Positions 23,776 to 32,146 of a stretch of DNA of 64,000 nucleotides are shown in pieces. The position numbers and the translations under genes were made by a program. The DNA is from Gudongella oleilytica (GTDB lineage: Bacteria; Bacillota; Clostridia; Tissierellales; Tissierellaceae), in contig NZ_CP035130.1 of NCBI RefSeq assembly GCF_004101785.1, positions 1,860,001 to 1,924,000 of the forward strand. The letters run 5' to 3'. Under the pieces are notes generated by a model that was not told the DNA's origin, did no database searches, and worked only from the letters and a program-made list of their open reading frames with translations. Position 1 is the stretch's first letter. Each line of letters starts with the position of its first letter.

Positions 23776-25104
23776 TTACTCTGTCCCCAGCTTGAGCTTT
23801 GTTGAATCCATATCTACGCTGTGGACTATGCTGTAGACGAAGTCGTAAAGGTATTCTGATTTGGTCTTTATGAACAGCTTATATATCGGGGCTTCAAGAA
23901 GGTCCTTTTTTATGGGGTATACTGTTCCCTCAAACTGTCTCAGATTAAGGTCCCTTACCATCAATGCCATTTCCTCTATCTCAAACTCAGTATATATTCC
24001 AAGGAGCTCAAGCTCTTCCCTGGCGATGTTATATGGTCTCCTGCCAAAGGTTTCCTCTGCGTAGCTGTTAAAGCCAAGCAGGTTAGGATCCTCCTTTTTT
24101 TGCTCTTTTGCCCATGTTTCAACATCCACTCTCTGCTTGCTGTATTCAAATCCTCCATCAGCGCTGTACTGAAGGACCCCGTACTGATGTGGGTAGACTA
24201 TAAGAGCGCTGTTGACTATGTCATATACCTTAGGATCCTCGGGATCGTCCCTCTTTATATCCTGGATATGGATATGCCCGCTGAGGTTCAGCTCTATTCC
24301 AAGCTCCCTGAAAAGCTCCACTACATCCGTGGTGTTGCTCAGGTACGTCCCGGTTACATCCCGGGTGCTGTGTCTCATCAACGGATGGTGCATAACTGAG
24401 ATCAGCTTTGCGCCCTTAGCCTCTGCCATCTCAGCACACTCCCTGATCCACTTTGCAGTTTCCTCAGTTATATATCCATCTCCTGTCGGCATGCTGAAAT
24501 CCCCGAAGTACTTGTTTGAGTCAAGCATCAGGAGCCACAGATCCTCCGAAGGCGCAGCCAGGTAGCTCAATGTCTTTTCATCGAAGGATATTCCCTCATC
24601 GTATCCGAAGCTTCCGTATATCTCCCTGAAATCCTCATGGGTTATATTCTCAGCCGAATATGGAGCGCCCTCCCTGTATCCGTTTGCCCAGATGCTTAAT
24701 ACGTCGTGGTTGCCGGGGATCACATAAACCCTTGTGCCCAGTTTTTCGATCCGGAGGAACCTATCCGATAGCTCCCTGTGATTCACAGCCTCGCCATTGT
24801 AGGTAAGGTCTCCGCTTACGATAAGTATGTCCGGTTTTTGCTCCTTGATATCCTCATAAAAGGAATCCATTATCTCCTCTGAGTAAAGCAGCTGCTTCCC
24901 ATCCCTTGTAACCGCAAAAGCATCGAAGCCTTCACTAAAGTCTGTAAGGCTCTTGTCGAAGTAGTGGAGATCAGTTGCTATAAAAATCCTGATGTCACTT
25001 CCTGACTCTATGACAGCCTCAGGACCGCTTCTGTTAAAGCCAATAAAGGCAATGACTGCAGCCAGGCCGATTACTATAATAAATGAAAGCTTCCTTATTT
25101 TCAT
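23776..25104 (-). CDS. Exported calcineurin-like metallophosphoesterase
   Basis: 442 residues from the ATG preceded by GAGG at 7 nt. An N-terminal membrane/signal segment (LSFIIVIGLAAVIAFIGF) places it outside the cell. All metallophosphoesterase motifs are seen: ATDLHYFD, SGDLTYNG, IPGNHDVL, VMHHPLM, NLSGHIHI. The C-terminal ~120 residues are helical and specific to related clostridial proteins. Substrate unknown; a phosphodiester or nucleotide is likely. Probably first gene of the operon running to guaA. Confidence 0.88.
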   Translation of the reverse strand: MKIRKLSFIIVIGLAAVIAFIGFNRSGPEAVIESGSDIRIFIATDLHYFDKSLTDFSEGFDAFAVTRDGKQLLYSEEIMDSFYEDIKEQKPDILIVSGDLTYNGEAVNHRELSDRFLRIEKLGTRVYVIPGNHDVLSIWANGYREGAPYSAENITHEDFREIYGSFGYDEGISFDEKTLSYLAAPSEDLWLLMLDSNKYFGDFSMPTGDGYITEETAKWIRECAEMAEAKGAKLISVMHHPLMRHSTRDVTGTYLSNTTDVVELFRELGIELNLSGHIHIQDIKRDDPEDPKVYDIVNSALIVYPHQYGVLQYSADGGFEYSKQRVDVETWAKEQKKEDPNLLGFNSYAEETFGRRPYNIAREELELLGIYTEFEIEEMALMVRDLNLRQFEGTVYPIKKDLLEAPIYKLFIKTKSEYLYDFVYSIVHSVDMDSTKLKLGTE

Positions 25105-25208
25105 ACAGTACCTCATTCTCAGTTTTTGCTCACCAATTGACCCTATCGGTTGTCCGAAAGCATTTATCGTGATAAGCTTAAGGATATTGTAGCATATGGA
25201 GGGCCGTT

Positions 25209-25892
25209 ATGTATTATCAAAAGGTAGTGGAAGGAATATTTATAGAAAGGCCAAATAGATTTATTGCAAGGGTCTTGCTGCCTGAGGGAGAAGTTATCGC
25301 TCATGTCAAAAACACCGGAAGGTGCAGGGAACTTCTGATTCCCGGTGTTAGGGTATATCTTGAGGATCATGGGGAAAATACCCTGCGGAAGACAAGGTAT
25401 TCCTTAATTTCAGTATGGAAGAAAGACATGCTGATAAATATGGATTCGCAAGTGCCAAATGCCGTTGCTGCAGATGCTCTTAAAAGAGGGTTGATCACTG
25501 AGCTTCCTGAGACAGACCTGATAAAAAGAGAGAAAACCTTCGGCGATTCCAGATTTGATATTTATTATGAAAGCGGACAGCGAAGGGGATTTCTTGAGGT
25601 AAAGGGAGTTACTCTTGAGGAGGATGGAGTTGCAAGGTTTCCGGATGCCCCCACCGTAAGAGGGACAAAACACATAATGGAGCTTATTAAAGCAAAGGAG
25701 GAGGGCTATGAAGCCTCGATCCTGTTCCTCGTCCAGATGGAGGGTCCCAAATACTTTGAGCCAAACAAAAGCATGGACCCCGGCTTTGCAGATGCGGTCA
25801 AGCTTGCAAAGAGTAGAGGCGTCAGGGTACTTGCCTACGACTCTATAGTTACCCCGAATACAATATACATTGGAAAAAGTCTTAAAAAATAA
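25209..25892 (+). CDS. sfsA: SfsA family protein (sugar fermentation stimulation protein)
   Basis: 227 residues. Seen: FIERPNRFIARVLL, HVKNTGRCRELLIPG, and the nuclease-like core KTFGDSRFDIYYESG...GFLEVKGVTLEEDGVARFPDAPT. Once called a transcription factor; the fold suggests DNA/RNA nuclease activity. GGAGGG precedes the ATG. Plus strand, convergent with ileS. Confidence 0.92.
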   Translation: MYYQKVVEGIFIERPNRFIARVLLPEGEVIAHVKNTGRCRELLIPGVRVYLEDHGENTLRKTRYSLISVWKKDMLINMDSQVPNAVAADALKRGLITELPETDLIKREKTFGDSRFDIYYESGQRRGFLEVKGVTLEEDGVARFPDAPTVRGTKHIMELIKAKEEGYEASILFLVQMEGPKYFEPNKSMDPGFADAVKLAKSRGVRVLAYDSIVTPNTIYIGKSLKK

Positions 25893-25915
25893 CAGCCCGC
25901 AAAAATGCGGGCTGT
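25892..25915. terminator. Bidirectional terminator between sfsA and ileS
   Basis: ACAGCCCGC-AAAAAT-GCGGGCTGT lies between convergent stop codons. A-rich sequence precedes it, giving U after the stem on the minus strand; plus-strand U content is modest. Confidence 0.8.
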
Positions 25916-25920
25916 ATCCT

Positions 25921-28900
25921 TTAGTTTTTCTCAAGAAGCATACCGGTTTCTAATCCGTTAAGATCCTGCTTCTCCATATCGGTCTTATCTGATGCAATGA
26001 TTTCTGTTGCCAGAGTCTCAGTTTTTATAAACTCCTCGTATTCCTTAACAGCTTCTCTGATCGGCTCTTCTCCGTTATAGAATATCCTGATGGTATCGAG
26101 TATCTCGTAGCCGTTAGCCTTTCTCATCTGCTGGACCTTGGATATAAACTCCCTTGCATAGCCCTCATCCAAAAGCTCCTTGGTAAGAGTAGTGTCCAGG
26201 ATCACGAAAAGGTTGTTTTCCATTACCACGTTGAAGCCTTCCTTGGAGGAAATTGTTACCTGTACGAAATCCTTCACTATCTCGGTGTCTGCTCCGTCAA
26301 GATTCATCGTTACCTTGCCTTCCCTTTCCAGAAATCCGGCAAGTTCCTTGGCGTCAGCCTCAGCCAATGCCTTTCCAAAGGACTTTATCTTAGATCCCAG
26401 TGTAGGACCCGCTTCCTTGAAGTTCGGCTTAAGGGAGTAGTTCATAAACTGTGAAAGGTCCTTCTCAAATACGACCTTCTTCACGTTAAGCTCCTCCATC
26501 ATAAGCGGTACAAGGTCACCGATAAGCTCCTCATATTTCCCGTCTATAACCACCTCGTTAAGAGGTTGTCTTACCTTGATCCTTACGTTCTCCCTGGATG
26601 CTCTTCCAAGAGCCACAAGGTTCCTTACAAGATCCATTTTATCCTCAAGGTTCTTATCTATAAGCTCAGCTCTTGCCTGGGGATAGAAGTCTATGTGGAC
26701 CGACTCGCCGCCGGTAAGGTTTCTGTAAAGCTCCTCTGATATAAATGGAACGAACGGCGCAATGATCTTGCATAGGTCTACCATTATCTCATAAGTTGTA
26801 TTGTATACCGACTTCTTGTCGTCGTCAAGCTGAGTTGACCAGAACCTTCTCCTGTTTCTTCTTATATACCAGTTTGAAAGGTCCTCTATGACAAACTCCT
26901 GGATAGCCCTTACAGTCCTTGTAAGCTCGAATATGTCCATATTCTCCTTGGACTCACTCAAAAGCGTATTGAACTTCGAAAGTATCCATCTGTCTATCTC
27001 AGGTCTTTCCTCATATGGCACGAAGAACTCCCTTGGGTCTATGTCGTCAGTGTTTGCATACATCGAGAAGAAGTTGTACACGTTTCTGATGCTTCTGAAG
27101 AATTTGGATTCAACCTCCTTCAAGCCGTCCTCGTCGAACTTGGTCGGTGTCCATGGCGGTGATACATATATCAGGTACCATCTCAATACGTCAGCTCCGT
27201 ATCTGTCGAACAGATCGAAAGGATCTACCGTATTGCCTCTTGACTTGGACATTTTCTTTCCGTCCTTGTCCAGAACGAGGTCGTTTACCAGTACATTCTT
27301 ATATGGCGACTGCCCCATTACAAAGGTGGATATCGCTATAAGTGAATAGAACCAGCCTCTTGTCTGGTCGATTCCCTCGCATATAAAGTCAGCGGGGAAA
27401 AGCGTGTCAAAGTCGTCCTTGTGCTCAAATGGATAATGATGCTGAGCAAACGGCATGGCACCGCTGTCGAACCAGCAGTCTATTACATCCTTCTCCCTGG
27501 TCATCACTCCATCGCAATGAGGACAGTTGAAGTGGATATCGTCGACATATGGCCTGTGAAGATCTATATCAGGGCTTACTTCCACTATTGCCCTGTCTAT
27601 AAGCTCCTGCCTTGACCCTACGCTGTCTGTGTGTCCGCATTTGTCACATCTCCATATGGGGAATGGTGTACCCCAGTATCTGCTTCTTGATATTGCCCAG
27701 TCGTTTACATTCTCAAGCCAGTTTCCGAACCTCTTCTCACCGACGAAATCCGGGAACCAGTTTACGCTGTTGTTGTTTGCCACAAGCTGATCCTTCAGCT
27801 TGGTCATCTCTATATACCAGGACGGCTTTGCGTAATACAAAAGCGGAGTCCTGCATCTCCAGCAGTGTGGATAGTTGTGGTCAATCTTTTCCTTCTTGAA
27901 CAGCTTGCCGTTCTCCTTGAGCCATGCGATTATGTGCTTGTCGGCATCCATAACGAACATATCTGCCCATGGGGTCTCGGTGAATTTTCCTTCCTCCGAT
28001 ACCGGATTTACGACAGGAAGTCCATATCTCATTCCTGTATTGTAGTCGTCCTCGCCAAAGGCCGGTGCCGTATGAACTATGCCTGTTCCATCCTCAGTTG
28101 TAACATAATCTGCAACAGTAACGTAGAATGCCTTGCCTGGAACCTTCACAAATGGTATCAGCTGCTCATACTCAAGGTGCTCAAGGGTGCTTCCCTTCAT
28201 TTCCTCAAGTATCTCATAGTCCTCACCGAGATTCTTGTCAGCAAGAACCTTTGCCAGGATGTATACCACATCATCCTTCTTAGCTCTTACATAGGTTTCC
28301 TCAGGTGATACAGTTACGCATACGTTTGAAGGAAGAGTCCATGGTGTAGTTGTCCATGCCAACAGGTATTCATCCCTGTCCTTGACCTTGAACTTTACAG
28401 TTACAGTCTCAGTCTTTATCTCCTCGTATCCAAGGGCTACCTCGTGTGATGCAAGTCCTGTACCGCATCTTGAGCAATATGGAAGGATCTTGTGTCCCTC
28501 ATATATATAGCCTTCCTTGTAGAACTTGTCCAGTATCCACCAGACAGATTCGATATAGTCATTATCAAGGGTTACATAGGGATTATCCATGTCGATAAGG
28601 TATGCCATTCTCTCTGTCATCTCTCTCCAGAGCTTCTCATACTTCCATACCGACTCCCTGCATTTTGCATTGAATTCTTCAAGTCCGAAGTTTTCAATGT
28701 CCTGCTTGCTCTCAAGGCTAAGCTGCTTCTCAACCTCGATCTCTACCGGCAGTCCGTGGGTATCCCAGCCCGCCTTTCTCTTTACCTGATAGCCCTGCAT
28801 AGTTTTGTATCTGCACGTCAAATCCTTAAGAGTCCTGGCCATAACGTGATGGATCCCCGGCTTGCCGTTGGCTGTCGGAGGTCCCTCATAGAAAATGTAG

Positions 28901-29022
28901 GTCTTCTCAGGGTCTCTTGATTCAACTGATCTGTGCAGAAGGTCGATTTCTTTCCAATACTTGGATATGCTGTCTTCTCTTGACTTTACAGGTTCGTTTG
29001 ACAACTCATTAAACCTTTTCAC
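25921..29022 (-). CDS. ileS: Isoleucyl-tRNA synthetase
   Basis: 1033 residues. HIGH-equivalent GPPTANGKPGIHHVMAR near the N-terminus, editing domain (LLAWTTTPWTLPSNV), zinc-type pairs WRCDKCGHTD and NCPHCDG, and KKMSKSRGN near residue 600. Length and the GIHH variant suggest the eukaryote-like type 2 IleRS, which is often less mupirocin-sensitive. I start at GTG (MKRFNELSN), 8 nt after AAGGAG; GTG codons just upstream overlap that site. Controlled by the T-box. Confidence 0.95.
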   Translation of the reverse strand: MKRFNELSNEPVKSREDSISKYWKEIDLLHRSVESRDPEKTYIFYEGPPTANGKPGIHHVMARTLKDLTCRYKTMQGYQVKRKAGWDTHGLPVEIEVEKQLSLESKQDIENFGLEEFNAKCRESVWKYEKLWREMTERMAYLIDMDNPYVTLDNDYIESVWWILDKFYKEGYIYEGHKILPYCSRCGTGLASHEVALGYEEIKTETVTVKFKVKDRDEYLLAWTTTPWTLPSNVCVTVSPEETYVRAKKDDVVYILAKVLADKNLGEDYEILEEMKGSTLEHLEYEQLIPFVKVPGKAFYVTVADYVTTEDGTGIVHTAPAFGEDDYNTGMRYGLPVVNPVSEEGKFTETPWADMFVMDADKHIIAWLKENGKLFKKEKIDHNYPHCWRCRTPLLYYAKPSWYIEMTKLKDQLVANNNSVNWFPDFVGEKRFGNWLENVNDWAISRSRYWGTPFPIWRCDKCGHTDSVGSRQELIDRAIVEVSPDIDLHRPYVDDIHFNCPHCDGVMTREKDVIDCWFDSGAMPFAQHHYPFEHKDDFDTLFPADFICEGIDQTRGWFYSLIAISTFVMGQSPYKNVLVNDLVLDKDGKKMSKSRGNTVDPFDLFDRYGADVLRWYLIYVSPPWTPTKFDEDGLKEVESKFFRSIRNVYNFFSMYANTDDIDPREFFVPYEERPEIDRWILSKFNTLLSESKENMDIFELTRTVRAIQEFVIEDLSNWYIRRNRRRFWSTQLDDDKKSVYNTTYEIMVDLCKIIAPFVPFISEELYRNLTGGESVHIDFYPQARAELIDKNLEDKMDLVRNLVALGRASRENVRIKVRQPLNEVVIDGKYEELIGDLVPLMMEELNVKKVVFEKDLSQFMNYSLKPNFKEAGPTLGSKIKSFGKALAEADAKELAGFLEREGKVTMNLDGADTEIVKDFVQVTISSKEGFNVVMENNLFVILDTTLTKELLDEGYAREFISKVQQMRKANGYEILDTIRIFYNGEEPIREAVKEYEEFIKTETLATEIIASDKTDMEKQDLNGLETGMLLEKN

Positions 29023-29044
29023 ACTCACCACTCCTTCACTAAAA

Positions 29045-29288
29045 TTAAAATCCCTAAGTCAAAGACTTAGGGACGAAATATCGCGGTACCACCCAAATTA
29101 CAGGAACATCCTGTCACTCATTATTGTCTAACGTCTACACGCAGCACCTTACTTTTTTCAGGTGCCAAGCTCCGGGGTGATCTTCACCGAGTTCGACATG
29201 ACGCTCTTTCACCATTCCTGAACGCCTCTCTATAATGTCTCGTCTCAACTACTGTCCCCTTCACAGCCCTATATTCGATTGTACGCTT
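29045..29288 (-). ncRNA. T-box leader, isoleucine specific
   Basis: The minus-strand leader contains an AGTA motif near the start of stem I, a specifier loop reading GAAG-ATC-ACC (ATC = Ile), and the antiterminator T-box core TGGGTGGTACCGCG. A terminator CCCTAAGTC-TTT-GACTTAGGG followed by ATTTTAATTTT (29051-29071) lies just before ileS. Uncharged tRNA-Ile should favour readthrough. Confidence 0.95.
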
Positions 29289-29295
29289 GTGTAAT

Positions 29296-29324
29296 AATAT
29301 ACCCGAAGGACTCTATTTTGTCAA
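29296..29324 (-). promoter_or_regulatory. Promoter of the ileS T-box transcript
   Basis: Minus strand: TTGACA (29319-29324), 17-nt spacer, TATATT (29296-29301). The -35 box lies within the last codons of the upstream oxidoreductase gene. Confidence 0.82.
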
Positions 29325-30620
29325 GTCCTCAGCCATTTCTTCCTGAAGCTGCCTCAGCCTGAATATCTCGGTGGTCTGATCAAGCTCGACCATGTCGTAG
29401 GTCAGGAAGTCACCCTTCTTTACATCTACCTTAATCCTTGCGTTATCGTTAATAAGACCTATTGGAACAAGCTTCTCTTCCCTGGCCCTTCCGTACTCCT
29501 CAATGCTTCCAAATACGGTATATTCACCTATACCATCCAGATGCTCCCCTGCCTTAAGGTCCTTCTTGGCTCTTGTTATCACCTCAGCTACCGGCAGGTC
29601 TCCCTTGGGAACTATTGAGCCTTCCCCGTAAATTGCTGCCTTTGCTATTGAAATTGGGGTCTCGAGGCTTGTCAGGTGGTATGGCCTGAAGAGCACGTAG
29701 TTGGGACCATCCCCCATTTTAAGGAACCTCATCTCGCTGTGTACCTGCGGCTGATCTGTAGTGATTACGGCATACACGCCAGGTGCCACGCCAAAGGTAA
29801 AATCTACGATTCCATAGCCGTTAAGGATCCCGCCTTCCTCCTTAAGGGAATAGATCCTTGGTAGCTCTTCCACAGTCCCTGTTGGCCCGTGGCCTCCCCT
29901 TACATCCGGGATGAAGCCCGATGCATTGGCCATAGCAGCCATTTCAACCATGGTATTTGTAGCGTCTATAAATGAAGCAAGCCTAAGCGGCTTAAGACCT
30001 GAGGCCTTGGCTTTTTCCTCGACCTGATCTGGCGTTACGTAGAAATCCAGAGGATTGTTCTTTCCTTTTCCAAGGGCAAGGACCTTAAAGCCTGAAGCCA
30101 CAGCGAAGTCATAAAGCTCCATTGCAGCGCCTGGCTCATCCCCTGCAGAACCTGTATATACCACTCCTGCCTTTTTTGCGAGCTTATTCAGGTATGGACC
30201 TGCAACAACGTCAGACTCAACGTTAAGCATAACAACGTGCTTCCTGTTGTCGATAGCGCCAAGGGCGATCCTTGCTCCTGTTTCTGGGACCCCGGTGGCA
30301 TCGACCACCACATCCACAAGATTTGCCTTCAAGGCAAGTGCGTAGTCGTCAGTAACTACGAACCTCTTCATTTCCATCCCTATATTTATATCTTCAACGC
30401 TCTTAGCAACAACGATCTGTTCTCTGCCTATTCCCGCCAGCTGGAATGCCTTCAATGAATCCTCCAGCTTGTGGCTCGCAACCACGGAGGGCTCCATCCC
30501 CTTGACTCTGAGCAGCTGGCTAACCAAGCCCTTACCCATCATCCCGGCACCTACAAGACACACCTTGATAGGCCTATTCTCTTTTTCCAACTCCTCCAGC
30601 TTTTTCCTTAGTCCAAGCAT
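29313..30620 (-). CDS. COG4091-type NAD(P)-dependent oxidoreductase with C-terminal SAF domain
   Basis: 435 residues. An N-terminal Rossmann fold (VCLVGAGMMGKGLVSQLL at 19-36) is followed by DVVVDATGVPETGARIAL, GSAGDEPGAAMELYDFA, the substrate region GGHGPTGTVEELP, and a SAF-like end. The family is called homoserine dehydrogenase-like; a Brucella member (DRL) acts as a DXP reductoisomerase, so the annotated name does not fix the reaction. Monocistronic, with a promoter at 30671-30699 and AGGAGG before the ATG. Confidence 0.8.
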   Translation of the reverse strand: MLGLRKKLEELEKENRPIKVCLVGAGMMGKGLVSQLLRVKGMEPSVVASHKLEDSLKAFQLAGIGREQIVVAKSVEDINIGMEMKRFVVTDDYALALKANLVDVVVDATGVPETGARIALGAIDNRKHVVMLNVESDVVAGPYLNKLAKKAGVVYTGSAGDEPGAAMELYDFAVASGFKVLALGKGKNNPLDFYVTPDQVEEKAKASGLKPLRLASFIDATNTMVEMAAMANASGFIPDVRGGHGPTGTVEELPRIYSLKEEGGILNGYGIVDFTFGVAPGVYAVITTDQPQVHSEMRFLKMGDGPNYVLFRPYHLTSLETPISIAKAAIYGEGSIVPKGDLPVAEVITRAKKDLKAGEHLDGIGEYTVFGSIEEYGRAREEKLVPIGLINDNARIKVDVKKGDFLTYDMVELDQTTEIFRLRQLQEEMAEDLTK

Positions 30621-30670
30621 AGCTTCCTCCTGAAATTTCGCTTAGGACGTTATATAAACAATCCTATTCT

Positions 30671-30699
30671 ATAATAAACCTGTTGAACCAGCATTTCAA
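30671..30699 (-). promoter_or_regulatory. Promoter of the COG4091-type gene
   Basis: Minus strand: TTGAAA (30694-30699), 17-nt spacer, TATTAT (30671-30676), just after the upstream stop codon. Confidence 0.62.
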
Positions 30700-31929
30700 C
30701 TAAAATTTGACGCTTGCACTGTTCCCGGCAATGTAGCCGCTTGTCCAGGCCCACTGGAGATTATATCCTCCGCAGTCGCCATCAACATCGAGAAGCTCAC
30801 CTGCAAAGTACAACCCCTTTACAAGCCTCGATTCCATTGTCGCAGGATCGATATCCTTTGTGAGCACCCCTCCTGCAGTAGTCTGAGCCTGCCCCCAGCC
30901 GTTGTGCCCAATCACTTCAAAGCTCCAGCAGGTCAAAATATGAGCTATGCTCCTTAGTTCATCCACAGAAATATCCTTAGCCAATTTATCCTTATCAAGC
31001 TTTAACTCTTTAATGACAGGTATAATGAGCCTCTTATTTACCATTCCGATCAGGAAATCCTCAAGTTTTTTTTCAGGCATCCAGCCTCTTCTCTTCTCCA
31101 GATAACCCAACAGCTCCTCCTCGGACCTATTGAGGATGATGGAAACATCCAGTCTGACCCGCCTGGATCCTTCAAGTGCAATAACTGCTTCCCTGCTAAG
31201 CTGAAGGATCGGCGGACCGCTTATGCCGTAATCTGTGAAAAGTATGTCCCCATGATCCTCCTTGATAAGCTCTCCATCGATAAAAAGCGAAGCCTTTCCG
31301 ACAACCTTTGTGCCATTTATCTGCTTTAGTTTGTCGCTCTTAAGCTTAAGCTGAACAAGAGATGGAGTCGCCGGGATAACCTTATGCCCAAGTGATTTGG
31401 CGATGGGGTAACCGTTGCCGTCAGATCCGGATACAGGCATGGCCATTCCGCCGGTTGCAAGGATCACCCTGTCAGCAGCGAGGCTTTCACCTGATTTAAG
31501 ATATACCTTGAATTTTCCGTCCCTCGCAATCTTAGATACGCTACAATTTACCCTTACCTCTACACCAAGCCTGTCAGCTTCGTATCTAAGGACATCAAGG
31601 ACTGAGGAAGCCTGGAACGACAGCGGATAGATCTTGCCGTTGTCCTCTGATGCAGGAGCAATTCCAAGATGCTCAAAAAATTCTATAACAGAGTCTCTTC
31701 CAAATATTGAAAGAGCCTTCTCAATAAACGCCTTATCTGTACCATGAAAATGTACCAACCTTACATCCTCATTGGTGTAGTTGCATCTTCCATTCCCTGT
31801 GGCAAGGAGCTTTTTACCTACCCTGTCATTCTTTTCAAGGATGGTAACCTCAGCACCATTTCTTGCAGCAACAATGGATGCCATAAGTCCGGATGCCCCT
31901 CCGCCGACTATTATTATTTTGTTCTTCAT
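30700..31929 (-). CDS. HI0933/YhiN (BaiN-like) family flavoprotein
   Basis: 410 residues from ATG (MKNKIIIVG), with AGGTG well spaced; GTG three codons upstream overlaps that site. Seen: FAD motif IIIVGGGASGLMASIVAARNGAEVTILEK, GKKLLATGNGRCNYTN, VILATGGMAMPVSGSDGNGYPIAKSLGH, and a C-terminal GGVLTKDIDPATMESRLVKGLYFAGELLDVDGDCGGYN pattern (only its parts are certain). Members are reductases of uncertain substrate; some act on bile-acid enones. Confidence 0.9.
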   Translation of the reverse strand: MKNKIIIVGGGASGLMASIVAARNGAEVTILEKNDRVGKKLLATGNGRCNYTNEDVRLVHFHGTDKAFIEKALSIFGRDSVIEFFEHLGIAPASEDNGKIYPLSFQASSVLDVLRYEADRLGVEVRVNCSVSKIARDGKFKVYLKSGESLAADRVILATGGMAMPVSGSDGNGYPIAKSLGHKVIPATPSLVQLKLKSDKLKQINGTKVVGKASLFIDGELIKEDHGDILFTDYGISGPPILQLSREAVIALEGSRRVRLDVSIILNRSEEELLGYLEKRRGWMPEKKLEDFLIGMVNKRLIIPVIKELKLDKDKLAKDISVDELRSIAHILTCWSFEVIGHNGWGQAQTTAGGVLTKDIDPATMESRLVKGLYFAGELLDVDGDCGGYNLQWAWTSGYIAGNSASVKF

Positions 31930-31973
31930 TGTAATCACCTGACCTGTATGAAAAGTATAGGGCTATGTATAGA

Positions 31974-32135
31974 TTATATAGAAGTATCCCCATAATGGCT
32001 ATGGGGATACGGGAATTTTGTTGGTTGAGATAGAGAAAGCTTCAATTGTGTTAGCTCTATTGCTAATACTACTCTTCCATAACTGGAATTATAAAGTTTT
32101 GTAAGAATATCTATAAAATGAACTTTATCGAACAT
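31974..32135 (-). CDS. Possible 53-residue ORF downstream of hsdR
   Basis: Starts 12 nt after hsdR with a strong AGGAGG seven nt before the ATG (MFDKVHFIDILTKLYNSS...). I recognise no family. Its last third overlaps a hairpin (31985-32011), so it may be a decayed remnant or a real small protein of the restriction operon. Confidence 0.4.
   Translation of the reverse strand: MFDKVHFIDILTKLYNSSYGRVVLAIELTQLKLSLSQPTKFPYPHSHYGDTSI
31985..32011 (-). terminator. Inverted repeat after hsdR, possible terminator
   Basis: GTATCCCCATA-ATGGC-TATGGGGATAC, 11-bp stem. The minus-strand tail (TTCTATAT) is only moderately T-rich. Confidence 0.5.
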
Positions 32136-32146
32136 TGTAGCCCTCC

